A stretch of DNA of 10,759 bases from positions 1 to 10,759 of the forward strand of contig JAILNT010000189.1 in assembly GCA_024691265.1 (NCBI GenBank), read 5' to 3'. Shown here piece by piece: positions 1-7,626 of the stretch. A program made the position numbers and the translations under genes. The notes under the pieces are model-generated. The model searched no databases. It had not been told where the DNA came from and saw only the letters and a list, made by a program, of their open reading frames with translations. Source of the stretch: Treponema sp. Lineage in GTDB: Bacteria > Spirochaetota > Spirochaetia > Treponematales > Treponemataceae. Numbering within the stretch: the stretch's first letter is position 1; each line of letters starts with the position of its first letter.

Positions 1-1
1 C

Positions 2-2698
2 ATAGTATATATAAATGGTGAAACAGTAGGAATGTCAAAAGACACAAGGCTTCCATGTGAATTTGATATTACAGATAATTTAATATGGAAAGATAGCAAA
101 TGTAAGGCTGATTTACTTATTGAAGTTATTCGCTATAGTGATGCTTCGTTTGTAGAAGACCAAGACCAGTGGTGGTTTGGTGGAATACATAGAAGTGTAT
201 ATCTCTACAGTACAGAAAAAACTTTTATTCAAGACGTAGAAGCTTTAACTTCAATAAAAGCAAAAAATACAGATAAAAATACAGATGTAAAATATAATGG
301 TGAATTAAAACTTGCTGTGACACTAGGAAGTTCTACAGAATTTCTTGATACAAACCATATGTCAAGTATTCTTGCAGGCTTAACAGAAAAGAAATTCCTT
401 GTAAAATATACTTTACACACTCTTACCGGGACTGCTCAAAAAGGAGAAGTTGGGAAACTTGTTTCTGAAGGTTGTATAGAAACTGCCTTAAATTTCAAAA
501 CAACGCAAAATCAGGCAAGGGACACTATAAGTATTCAAAATGTAAATCTTTGGTCTCATGAAATTCCTTATCTTTATGTTCTCACTATAAGCTTGTATGA
601 TTCAAATGATAAACACATACAGAGTGTAGCCTGTACAATAGGTTTCAAAAGTGTAGAAGTAAAAAACAAAGAGCTTCTTATAAATGGAAAGAAAGTTTAT
701 ATAAAAGGTGTAAATAGGCACGAGCACAACGAAAAAACTGGAAAAACATTAACTCTTGAAGACATGATTAGAGATTGTAAGATTCTTAAATCTTATAATT
801 TTAATGCTGTAAGAACCTGTCATTATCCTGATGATGAAAGATGGTATGACCTTTGTGATAGATACGGTATCTACATAATGGACGAAGCTAATCTTGAAAA
901 TCATGCTTATTATGATAGTCTTTGTAGAAGTGACGACTGGACAGAAGCTTATATGAAAAGAGTACAGAGAATGGTTAGAAGAGATAAAAACCATGCCTGT
1001 ATATTCTGCTGGTCACTAGGAAATGAAAGCGGAGACGGTCCAAATCAGGTTGCATGTTCTGCCTGGGTTAGAAGAGTTGATTCTACACGCATAATTCATT
1101 ATGAAGGTTTTGTCCGCCCTGAATATCATCAGGCAGCCTTTACATTAGAAAGCCTTGCAAGGGGTAAAGGTTTAACAGACCTTATTTGTCCAATGTATCC
1201 TGATATCGACCTTATTGTAAAATATGCAAGAGAATGCGATGACTACAGACCTATAATAATGTGTGAATATTCTCATGCTATGGGTAATGCAAACGGAAGT
1301 CTTTCTGATTATTGGAAAGCTATTGAAAATACAAAAGGACTTCAGGGTGGTTTTATCTGGGACTGGATTGACCAGGGTATTGCAGCAGAAAAAGACGGTA
1401 AGAAATATTGGAAATATGGAGGAGATTTTGGAGAATTTCCTCATGATGCAGATTTCTGTCTTAACGGTTTGAATTTTCCTGATATGACTCCAAAACCTGC
1501 TATGGAAGAATGCAGAAAACTCTTTGCACCTGTCCGCCTTTATCCTGTACACCCAGAGCACGGAAGCTTTGAAGTTGAAAACAGATTCAATTTTATAAAT
1601 CTTGATTTTGTACGTATGAACTGGTGTGTTATTAAAAACGGTAAATCTATAAAATCAGGTACTGTAAAGTTTGGCAAGGTTAAACCTGGTGAAAAAGTAA
1701 ATGTATTACTTCCTCAGGTAAAAAACATAAAGTGCGACGTAAACGAAGAAATTGTATTCAAATGTACTTACACTTACAAGGGAGATACATGGTTCTGTGC
1801 TGCAAATGAAGTAATTGGTAGTGATGAAATTATATTGAATAAAGCAGAAAAACTTATGACCTTCCCTAAAGCCAAAGGTGAAAAGTCTGATACTGAGGCT
1901 TTAACTGCCTTTAAGGATTTCATACCTAATATCTTTAGACCTATGATAGAAAACGAGGTTATAAAGAGAACTATACCATACAGAAACCATTCAAGCGGAG
2001 CCTTTAATATGAGGAATAAACCTGCTAATGATTGGCTTGATGTAAATCTTTCTGACATCGAAATAGAAAAAGATGATAAGGGAAACTTCATTCTAAAGAG
2101 CGGAAAAGAAGCTAGTAAAAATGTAGAATTGGGTTCTGTTCAGACTGATATAAAAGATGCTATTTCTCCTACGGGGCTAAAAGCTCTTGAAGTCAATATA
2201 ACTATGGAACTTCCTGGAACTATAAATGAATATCCAAGAGCCGGTATAACTTTCAAATTACCAGCTTCATACAAGGACATAAAATGGTATGGCAGAGGTC
2301 CTCAAGAATGTTATAGTGACAGAAAGCAAGGAGCTTTATTAGGCTTGTATGAAAAAGCTATAAAAGATTTATCTGTCCCATACATCGTACCTCAGCAAAA
2401 CGGAGACAGGTGTGACACAAGATATCTGGAATTCATAGATTCAGAATCTGGAAAAACTTTGCATATTCAGTCATTCCGTCCTTTCTCTTTCTGTGTTTCT
2501 CCTTATACAGAAAAAGATTTATGGAAATGTGAGCACACAAATGAACTTTCTGACACAACAGAAGGAGAAGCTGGTTTCTGGACTGTGGCTATAGATGCTG
2601 CTCACAGAGGTGTAGGAACTGGAGCCTGTGGACCTGACACATTAGAAAAATACAGGGTAAGACCTGGAATTTATAGACTAAATCTTTTGGTTTGGTAA
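2..2698 (+). CDS. lacZ: LacZ-type beta-galactosidase, glycoside hydrolase family 2 (5' end outside window)
   Basis: Hydrolyses terminal beta-D-galactosides such as lactose or oligogalactosides, probably in the cytoplasm. The frame is open to the left edge; its first codons read IVYINGETVG, the usual end of the GH2 jelly-roll domain, so the Met codon at 32 is internal and roughly 100 N-terminal residues are missing. Counting from that Met: the sugar-binding domain ends near residue 60 (RYSDASFVEDQDQWW), an Ig-like domain follows to about 205, the TIM barrel spans about 206-500, and an Ig-like and a small-chain domain finish the protein. The acid/base is Glu332 (GNESGDG, codon 1025-1027). The nucleophile is Glu412 (CEYSHAMGN, codon 1265-1267). 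FIWDWIDQG and the C-terminal GTGACGPDT motif are also typical. The front of the small-chain domain looks short. Family is certain; substrate is inferred and could be another beta-galactoside. Confidence 0.93.
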   Translation: MVYINGETVGMSKDTRLPCEFDITDNLIWKDSKCKADLLIEVIRYSDASFVEDQDQWWFGGIHRSVYLYSTEKTFIQDVEALTSIKAKNTDKNTDVKYNGELKLAVTLGSSTEFLDTNHMSSILAGLTEKKFLVKYTLHTLTGTAQKGEVGKLVSEGCIETALNFKTTQNQARDTISIQNVNLWSHEIPYLYVLTISLYDSNDKHIQSVACTIGFKSVEVKNKELLINGKKVYIKGVNRHEHNEKTGKTLTLEDMIRDCKILKSYNFNAVRTCHYPDDERWYDLCDRYGIYIMDEANLENHAYYDSLCRSDDWTEAYMKRVQRMVRRDKNHACIFCWSLGNESGDGPNQVACSAWVRRVDSTRIIHYEGFVRPEYHQAAFTLESLARGKGLTDLICPMYPDIDLIVKYARECDDYRPIIMCEYSHAMGNANGSLSDYWKAIENTKGLQGGFIWDWIDQGIAAEKDGKKYWKYGGDFGEFPHDADFCLNGLNFPDMTPKPAMEECRKLFAPVRLYPVHPEHGSFEVENRFNFINLDFVRMNWCVIKNGKSIKSGTVKFGKVKPGEKVNVLLPQVKNIKCDVNEEIVFKCTYTYKGDTWFCAANEVIGSDEIILNKAEKLMTFPKAKGEKSDTEALTAFKDFIPNIFRPMIENEVIKRTIPYRNHSSGAFNMRNKPANDWLDVNLSDIEIEKDDKGNFILKSGKEASKNVELGSVQTDIKDAISPTGLKALEVNITMELPGTINEYPRAGITFKLPASYKDIKWYGRGPQECYSDRKQGALLGLYEKAIKDLSVPYIVPQQNGDRCDTRYLEFIDSESGKTLHIQSFRPFSFCVSPYTEKDLWKCEHTNELSDTTEGEAGFWTVAIDAAHRGVGTGACGPDTLEKYRVRPGIYRLNLLVW

Positions 2699-2707
2699 TA
2701 AGAACAA

Positions 2708-2758
2708 ATAAAAAAGCCGGTTGAATTATATCAATTCTTCCGGCTGTTTTTTATTTTT
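2708..2758. terminator. Bidirectional intrinsic terminator between GH2 gene and purA
   Basis: AGCCGG (2715-2720) pairs with CCGGCT (2740-2745), and inside it GAATT (2723-2727) pairs with AATTC (2733-2737) around a 5-base loop, with a TT/TT mismatch between the two stems. On the plus strand it is followed by GTTTTTTATTTTT (2746-2758). On the minus strand the run of A at 2710-2715 becomes a U tract. It lies between two convergent stop codons, so it can end both transcripts. Confidence 0.88.
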
Positions 2759-2777
2759 GGATAAAATATTTTACAGA

Positions 2778-4040
2778 CTATTCGTTATCTTCTTCACCTT
2801 CACCATATATCCATGAATCGTCCCAAGGGTCTTCACGAATAAAGGTTTCATTTCTTTCATATCCTACGCTTATAATGCCAACTGGAGTTTCTGTAAACTC
2901 TTCTATGAAATCAACATAATTTTTTGCGTTTTCAGGAAGTTCTTCAAAACTACGGCATTCTTTCAAGCTTTGCTTCCAGCCCTTAAACTTTTTAAGTACT
3001 GGCTTTGCCTTGTTTAAAGCTGGTATACTTGCAGGGAAATCTGTTACTTCTTTTCCATCAATTTCATAAGCTACACAAGCTTCTATTTCGTCCATTGCAT
3101 CATAAATATCAAGATGTGTAAGAACAAGACTGTCTATAGAGTTTACACGGCATGCATAACGCAATGCTACAAGGTCAAGATAACCACAGCGGCGAGCTCT
3201 TCCTGTTGTAACACCGTATTCACGACCTGTGTTACGAACATAATCGCAAAGTTCACCTTCACTTTCATTATTAAATTCTGTTGGCATAGGACCATTACCA
3301 ACACGAGTTTCATAAGCTTTGAATACTCCAAGTATATAGTCAATGTCATGAGGTCCAATGCCACAACCTGTAGCAGCTCCTGCAGAACAAGATGCACCAG
3401 AAGATACATAAGGATATGTACCACTATCTATATCAAGCAAAGCACCCTGAGCACCTTCGAAAAGAATATTCTTGTCACGATACTCATACATCTTTGCTGT
3501 AAGGTCAACTCTCATCTTTAAAAGCTGAGCCTTATATTTATTTATGTATTCTAAATCTTCGCCATCAAAATCAGCAAGCTTTTCGTCCCAATCCAAGTCT
3601 GCCAAACGCAAGCTGTCACGTTCTGCTTTTTCAGCATAAGTAATTCCGATTCCTCTTCCTGTAGTTCCAATAGGACGCTTACGGGCAGCATCACGGTCTT
3701 TATCCATTTGACGATATTTTGGAAGAATAAGGTGAGCACGGTCAGAAATAAATACTCTTCCTTCCCAATTAACGCCATTGTCTTTCAACATCTGAAGTTC
3801 ATTAAAGAGAGCTTCCGGGTCAATAACCATTCCAGCTCCCAAGAAAACAGTCTTGTCTGAATACAGTATTCCACTTGGAACTTGATGTAATGCAAACTGT
3901 TTTCCATCTACGACAATTGTATGTCCTGCATTTGGACCACCAGCATAACGAACTACATGTTCTGCTTTCTCTGCTAGATAGTCAACAATCTTGCCTTTTC
4001 CTTCATCGCCCCACTGGGCACCGATAACAACGACATTCAT
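2778..4040 (-). CDS. purA: Adenylosuccinate synthetase
   Basis: Joins IMP and aspartate using GTP to make adenylosuccinate, the first committed step from IMP to AMP; cytoplasmic. The 420-residue product matches the usual family length (about 420-430). Visible motifs are the P-loop variant GAQWGDEGKGK (7-17) with catalytic Asp12, NAGHT (37-41) with catalytic His40, GRGIGITYAEKAERDS (128-143), FEGAQG (194-199) and TTGRARR (278-284), which contributes to nucleotide binding. The protein ends in an acidic tail (GEGEEDNE). I chose the ATG at 4038-4040 because the family always begins within a few residues of this point, and GGGGGAA (4046-4052, minus strand) lies 5 bases upstream. The open frame continues to 4097, but those 19 codons do not resemble PurA. 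It is convergent with the GH2 gene, downstream of the esterase gene, and has its own promoter, so it is probably monocistronic. Confidence 0.98.
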   Translation of the reverse strand: MNVVVIGAQWGDEGKGKIVDYLAEKAEHVVRYAGGPNAGHTIVVDGKQFALHQVPSGILYSDKTVFLGAGMVIDPEALFNELQMLKDNGVNWEGRVFISDRAHLILPKYRQMDKDRDAARKRPIGTTGRGIGITYAEKAERDSLRLADLDWDEKLADFDGEDLEYINKYKAQLLKMRVDLTAKMYEYRDKNILFEGAQGALLDIDSGTYPYVSSGASCSAGAATGCGIGPHDIDYILGVFKAYETRVGNGPMPTEFNNESEGELCDYVRNTGREYGVTTGRARRCGYLDLVALRYACRVNSIDSLVLTHLDIYDAMDEIEACVAYEIDGKEVTDFPASIPALNKAKPVLKKFKGWKQSLKECRSFEELPENAKNYVDFIEEFTETPVGIISVGYERNETFIREDPWDDSWIYGEGEEDNE

Positions 4041-4086
4041 TGGAATTCCCCCAATATTAAATAATGCAAACAGGAATTTTGTTTGG

Positions 4087-4108
4087 CTTATGCACAAACG
4101 GGCATAAG
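4087..4108. promoter_or_regulatory. Inverted repeat over the purA transcription start (operator candidate)
   Basis: CTTATGC (4087-4093) and GCATAAG (4102-4108) form a perfect 7-bp inverted repeat with an 8-base spacer. It runs from the edge of the predicted purA -10 box across the expected start site near 4100. This is where a repressor would act. As RNA it would be a short stem at the 5' end of the leader. I do not match it to a named regulator. Confidence 0.4.
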
Positions 4109-4135
4109 AATAGCATAAATATACATTTAGTTCAA
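4107..4135 (-). promoter_or_regulatory. purA promoter, sigma70 type
   Basis: Read on the minus strand, TTGAAC (4130-4135) is followed by a 17-base spacer (4113-4129) and then TATTCT (4107-4112). A TG lies one base before the -10 box, giving an extended -10. The transcript should begin near 4100 and carry a leader of about 60 bases. Confidence 0.7.
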
Positions 4136-4160
4136 TTAAGATTTTTTACTTTAAGATGAT

Positions 4161-4201
4161 AAATAAAAACGGCGTGATAATCCAAACTGAACTATCACGC
4201 C
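4161..4201 (-). terminator. Intrinsic terminator of the esterase gene
   Basis: GGCGTGATA (4171-4179) pairs perfectly with TATCACGCC (4193-4201) across a 13-base loop. In the minus-strand transcript the stem is followed at once by GUUUUUAUUU (4161-4170). It starts 46 bases after the esterase stop codon and separates that gene from the purA promoter. Nothing suggests use on the plus strand. Confidence 0.88.
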
Positions 4202-4247
4202 TACCGGAGTCTTATATAAAGAAAAATGTATTTCTAGCCGAATTACA

Positions 4248-5843
4248 TTACTTTATATCAATTTTTATATCAGAATATTCAACTACTGCATTGCGGGAAG
4301 TATAAAGTCCTGCATAAATATTTTCTGCATCATATTCTTTTAGATTTATTTTGTATGTAAAACTATCCTCATTTCCATACTTTACAGTAATTTCATCTCC
4401 TTTTTTCTCCATAAAAAGAGCTATCTTATCACCAGCTTTAGGTGCATCAGATACTTTTGCAAAGAAAGGAACAAGAACTCCTCCATCACGGGCAAAAGAG
4501 GCATAACGACCTTCTGTTTCATTTATAACCCTTGTCATAAATAAAGGTCCGCAAGCTACATAATTTGAACTTACTCCGCTATCATTAGTATCTATAAGCA
4601 CATTATCACGTACCATAAGTCCAAATGAAACTTGATTATTAGACTTTATATTTACAACTTTAGCTGTTGCTGAAAGTGTGAAATCAGCGGAAGATGGTAG
4701 TTGCTGGAAATAGAAAGCAATTCCATCAGCAGAAGATGATATTTTTCCAGCAGACTTTGAAACATCTGTTGTTCCTGAATGCATATAAACGCCTTTCTCA
4801 GTCTCTTTTATTTCGTAATATTCAGGATTTGAAATTTTTCCCTGTCCGCTACATTCTCCGAATACACTTGCCCACCAAGGTTCTGTTGTTGTAAAGATTT
4901 TACTTTTTGAAGTTGGTGCTCCATAGCCAGGTTCTACATAAAGAGGATTTGGAACACGAAGTTCTTCTGTAGGTTCTGTTATGTTCTTTTCAACAAGCTT
5001 TTTAAACTTCTTGTCTTTGCTTGCTAAATCTTTTACGAGTACATAAGCTATTTTACTTGCTCCATAAACATTCAAATGAGTTTTATCTAAAGATTTTTCA
5101 TTCTTACTGTTTTGTGCATGCAATTTTTTCGCTTCATCTCCAAGCTTTTCATATAAAGCTTTTGTATTTGAAGTTTGGTCAACAACTGTAATACCAAGTT
5201 CTTTACCAAGGTCACGGATTGCCTGTGCATAATCGCCTCCGGCATATTCTTCATTTCCTTTTGTTAAATGAATATCAGAACCTTCGTATACGTTAGAAAG
5301 ATTTAATCTTACTATAGGGGTTACAAGAACAGGTGTTGCCTTTACAGCTTGAGCAAGTTTTATATAGTTTTCATACAAAGAATGCTTAAAAGAACCTTCT
5401 GTATCTTTATCACCATTAGGATTTGTATAACGGGCAGCTTCTAATTTTTCATCATTGTGTCCAAATGCAATTAGAAGATAATCACCTTTTCTTATATTTT
5501 CTTTCAATAATTCATAGTTAGGTGCAGAACCTGCATCTTCTATAAAACTTTTAGAAGAACGACCACTTACAGCAAGATTAACAACAGCGGCTTTATCGGC
5601 TTTTAAGTAATCTTGCACTTTTGTACCAAAACCATAGCGAGGTAAATAATAAGGGTCATTAAAAGGACTTGCTGTAGAATCCCCGACTATAAATATACGA
5701 GAAAGTCCTTTTTCACCAGGAACTTCAATAGTAGTAGTAACAGGTGCTTCTGTTTTTTCATTAGCAGCAATATCTGCTGTCTGGGCAAACGAAAGTCCCA
5801 CCAAAGCTGCCGTAGCAGTCAATGTAGTAATAATTTTCTTCAT
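4248..5843 (-). CDS. Exported SGNH/GDSL esterase, CE12 (rhamnogalacturonan acetylesterase-like), with C-terminal beta-rich module
   Basis: Probably removes acetyl groups from pectic polysaccharide such as rhamnogalacturonan outside the cytoplasm. The 531-residue product opens with a signal peptide (MKK, a hydrophobic stretch, likely cut after LSFA at residue 20) and has no lipobox Cys. All SGNH blocks are present: Ser56 in GDSTA, Gly94 in AVSGRSSKSF, Asn130 in FGHND, and Asp253/His256 in DKTHLN; GRSSKSF and FGHNDEK favour CE12. After the catalytic part (about 48-285) and a linker, residues 320-531 form a second, beta-strand-rich unit with SNNQVSFGLMVRD at 401-413, resembling concanavalin-like or pectate-lyase-associated modules; carbohydrate binding is inferred. 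I chose the ATG at 5841-5843 because it starts the signal peptide; the frame extends to a TTG at 5885 with unrelated residues. No Shine-Dalgarno sequence is visible. Divergent from guaB; has its own terminator. Confidence 0.85.
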   Translation of the reverse strand: MKKIITTLTATAALVGLSFAQTADIAANEKTEAPVTTTIEVPGEKGLSRIFIVGDSTASPFNDPYYLPRYGFGTKVQDYLKADKAAVVNLAVSGRSSKSFIEDAGSAPNYELLKENIRKGDYLLIAFGHNDEKLEAARYTNPNGDKDTEGSFKHSLYENYIKLAQAVKATPVLVTPIVRLNLSNVYEGSDIHLTKGNEEYAGGDYAQAIRDLGKELGITVVDQTSNTKALYEKLGDEAKKLHAQNSKNEKSLDKTHLNVYGASKIAYVLVKDLASKDKKFKKLVEKNITEPTEELRVPNPLYVEPGYGAPTSKSKIFTTTEPWWASVFGECSGQGKISNPEYYEIKETEKGVYMHSGTTDVSKSAGKISSSADGIAFYFQQLPSSADFTLSATAKVVNIKSNNQVSFGLMVRDNVLIDTNDSGVSSNYVACGPLFMTRVINETEGRYASFARDGGVLVPFFAKVSDAPKAGDKIALFMEKKGDEITVKYGNEDSFTYKINLKEYDAENIYAGLYTSRNAVVEYSDIKIDIK

Positions 5844-5850
5844 GATTATT

Positions 5851-5879
5851 AGTATATGCCTGTTTTTTGAACTAAAAAC
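5851..5879 (-). promoter_or_regulatory. Possible esterase promoter with very short leader
   Basis: On the minus strand, TATACT (5851-5856) is preceded at 17 bases by a poor -35 match, GTTTTT (5874-5879). Only 7 bases separate the -10 box from the ATG, so the message would be nearly leaderless, which fits the absence of a Shine-Dalgarno sequence. The region is AT-rich, so a chance match is possible. Confidence 0.35.
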
Positions 5880-5925
5880 GAACAAAATTTGTAAGATAAA
5901 TGAAAAAATAATATAAATATTATCG

Positions 5926-5954
5926 TTGACGTGACATTTCTTTTTTCATATAAT
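5926..5954 (+). promoter_or_regulatory. guaB: guaB promoter, near-consensus sigma70
   Basis: TTGACG (5926-5931), a 17-base spacer, then perfect TATAAT (5949-5954). Transcription should begin near 5961, giving a leader of about 30 bases. The open frame of guaB runs back to a GTG at 5931, inside this promoter, which rules out that upstream start. Confidence 0.85.
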
Positions 5955-5990
5955 CGTGCAAATATATCTAAAACCTTTAATGGAGTCATT

Positions 5991-7502
5991 ATGGCATACT
6001 ATTTTGAAGAACCTTCTCACACCTTTGGCGAGTACCTTTTGGTACCTGGTTACACTCCTGCAAGTTACACACCCGACAAGGTGTCATTACGCACGCCTAT
6101 TGTCAAGTTCGACAAGAAGAACGGTGAAAAATGTCCTTTGATGATGAACATTCCTATGGTTTCTGCCGTTATGCAGGCCGTCTCCGATGACAAGCTGGCT
6201 ATTGCCCTTGCCAAAGAAGGCGGCATTTCTTTTATATACGGCTCTCAGTCAATCAAAGACCAGGCAGCAATGATTGCCCGTGTAAAAGCATATAAAGCAG
6301 GTTTTGTTACATCTGACTCTAATATACGTCCAGACGCAACTCTTGAAGATGTTGTATCTCTTACAGCAAAAACAGGTCACTCAACAGTTGCAGTAACAGA
6401 AGACGGAACTGCTCATGGTAAATTAGTTGGTATCATTACAGGTCGCGATTTTAGAATCAACCATTGTCCAGAGGGAAGTAAGGTTGAATCTTATATGACT
6501 GGCTTAAAAGATTTGATTACAGGCAAAGACGGTATCACTCTTTCAGAAGCAAATGAACTTATCTGGGCTCACAAAATTAATCAATTACCTATTGTTGATG
6601 ATAATGGAAATCTTGTAAGTCTCGTTTTCCGCAAGGATTATTCTACTCATGAAGCTCACCCTCTTGAACTTTTGGATAGCAAACAGCGTTATATAGTAGG
6701 AGCTGGTATTAATACCCGTGACTATATGGAAAGAGTTCCGGCTTTAATGGAAGCTGGTGCTGATGTTTTCTGTCTTGATTCTTCAGAAGGATATTCTGAA
6801 TTCCAGGCTCGTGCATTAAAAGACCTTCATGATAAATATGGTAGCAAGATTAAAGTTGGTGCTGGAAATGTTGTAGACAGAGAAGGCTTTATGTTCCTTG
6901 CTGAAAATGGTGCTGACTTTGTAAAGATTGGTATTGGCGGTGGTTCAATCTGTATTACTCGCGAACAGAAAGGTATTGGTCGCGGACAGGCTACTGCAAC
7001 AATCGAAGTTGCAAAGGCTCGTGATGAATACTATGCAAAGACAGGTATTTATGTACCAATCTGCTCTGATGGTGGTATTGTACATGACTATCATATAACT
7101 CTTGCACTTGCAATGGGTGCTGATTTTGTTATGTTAGGTCGTTATTTTGCCCGCTTCGATGAATCTCCAAGTAATAAACTTGTTATTAACGGTAACTATG
7201 TAAAGGAATATTGGGGTGAAGGTTCTAACCGTGCAAGAAACTGGCAGAGATATGACCTTGGAGGAAAAAAAGGATTAAGCTTTGAAGAAGGTGTTGACTC
7301 TTATGTTCCTTATGCAGGTCATTTACACGATAATGTAGGTCTTACAATAAGCAAGATTACTCATACAATGAGTAACTGTGGTGCTTTGAGCATTGAAGAA
7401 CTTCAGCAGAAAGCAAAGCTTACATTAGTTTCTTCTGTAACTATACAGGAAGGAAGTGCTCATGATGTTGTTGTAAGAAATACTTCTATTCATGCAGAAT
7501 AA
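5991..7502 (+). CDS. guaB: Inosine-5'-monophosphate dehydrogenase, Tritrichomonas foetus-like type
   Basis: Oxidises IMP to XMP with NAD+, the committed step to GMP; cytoplasmic, tetrameric in the family. The product is 503 residues. A TIM barrel is interrupted by a two-CBS regulatory domain (about 103-218, with VGIITGRDF and LPIVDDNG). Catalytic Cys321 lies in GIGGGSICITREQKGIGRGQ. The flap carries Arg420-Tyr421 (NWQRYDLGG), and SDGGI (359-363) and MLGRYFARF (381-389) bind substrate phosphate. The loop and flap wording differ from the usual bacterial GPGSICTTR form and match, as I recall it, the T. foetus enzyme, also 503 residues. I chose the ATG at 5991 because TGGAG lies 5 bases upstream, the promoter precedes it, and the N-terminus aligns with the family. 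The first ~300 bases are more GC-rich than the rest. Divergent from the esterase, convergent with the GH42 gene. Confidence 0.97.
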   Translation: MAYYFEEPSHTFGEYLLVPGYTPASYTPDKVSLRTPIVKFDKKNGEKCPLMMNIPMVSAVMQAVSDDKLAIALAKEGGISFIYGSQSIKDQAAMIARVKAYKAGFVTSDSNIRPDATLEDVVSLTAKTGHSTVAVTEDGTAHGKLVGIITGRDFRINHCPEGSKVESYMTGLKDLITGKDGITLSEANELIWAHKINQLPIVDDNGNLVSLVFRKDYSTHEAHPLELLDSKQRYIVGAGINTRDYMERVPALMEAGADVFCLDSSEGYSEFQARALKDLHDKYGSKIKVGAGNVVDREGFMFLAENGADFVKIGIGGGSICITREQKGIGRGQATATIEVAKARDEYYAKTGIYVPICSDGGIVHDYHITLALAMGADFVMLGRYFARFDESPSNKLVINGNYVKEYWGEGSNRARNWQRYDLGGKKGLSFEEGVDSYVPYAGHLHDNVGLTISKITHTMSNCGALSIEELQQKAKLTLVSSVTIQEGSAHDVVVRNTSIHAE

Positions 7503-7535
7503 GTTTCTACAATAATATTAATACTGATTGGTCAT

Positions 7536-7620
7536 AAAAAAAATCGGGGATTTTGAAGTGTACCTCAAAAGTTGGAGACAATTTTTGGAGGTACACTTTT
7601 TTTATGTCTGATTTTTTTTT
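7536..7620. terminator. Long hairpin terminator after guaB, arms resembling IS ends
   Basis: AAGTGTACCTC (7556-7566) pairs perfectly with GAGGTACACTT (7588-7598). The stem continues inward through AAAA/TTTT and TTG/CAA to a GAGA tetraloop (7575-7578), with one bulged G at 7587. A T run (7597-7603) follows on the plus strand, ending guaB. Outer tracts AAAAAAAATC (7536-7545) and GATTTTTTTT (7610-7619) are complementary and give the minus strand a U tract too, so it may also end the GH42 transcript. The arms begin TGTACCT, like ends of IS3/IS150-type elements. Confidence 0.8.
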
Positions 7621-7626
7621 ACTTTC

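Noticed and set aside
32..34. ATG at 32 as the start of the GH2 gene
   Set aside because: The frame is open to the left edge and its upstream codons (IVYINGETVG) are conserved GH2 sequence, so this Met is internal.
1172..1561. 129-codon minus-strand open frame inside the GH2 gene
   Set aside because: It overlaps the catalytic barrel codons on the opposite strand and has no recognisable features or ribosome binding site.
3114..3521. 135-codon plus-strand open frame inside purA
   Set aside because: It is antisense to a highly conserved gene, is rich in Cys, Thr and Ile as expected for a shadow frame, and resembles nothing.
4087..4108. The purA inverted repeat as a PurR box
   Set aside because: It shares only a short AAACG core and the half-sites differ from the PurR operator I know, so no regulator is named.
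5931..5990. Upstream GTG start for guaB
   Set aside because: It lies within the promoter, before the expected transcription start; the ATG at 5991 has a Shine-Dalgarno sequence.
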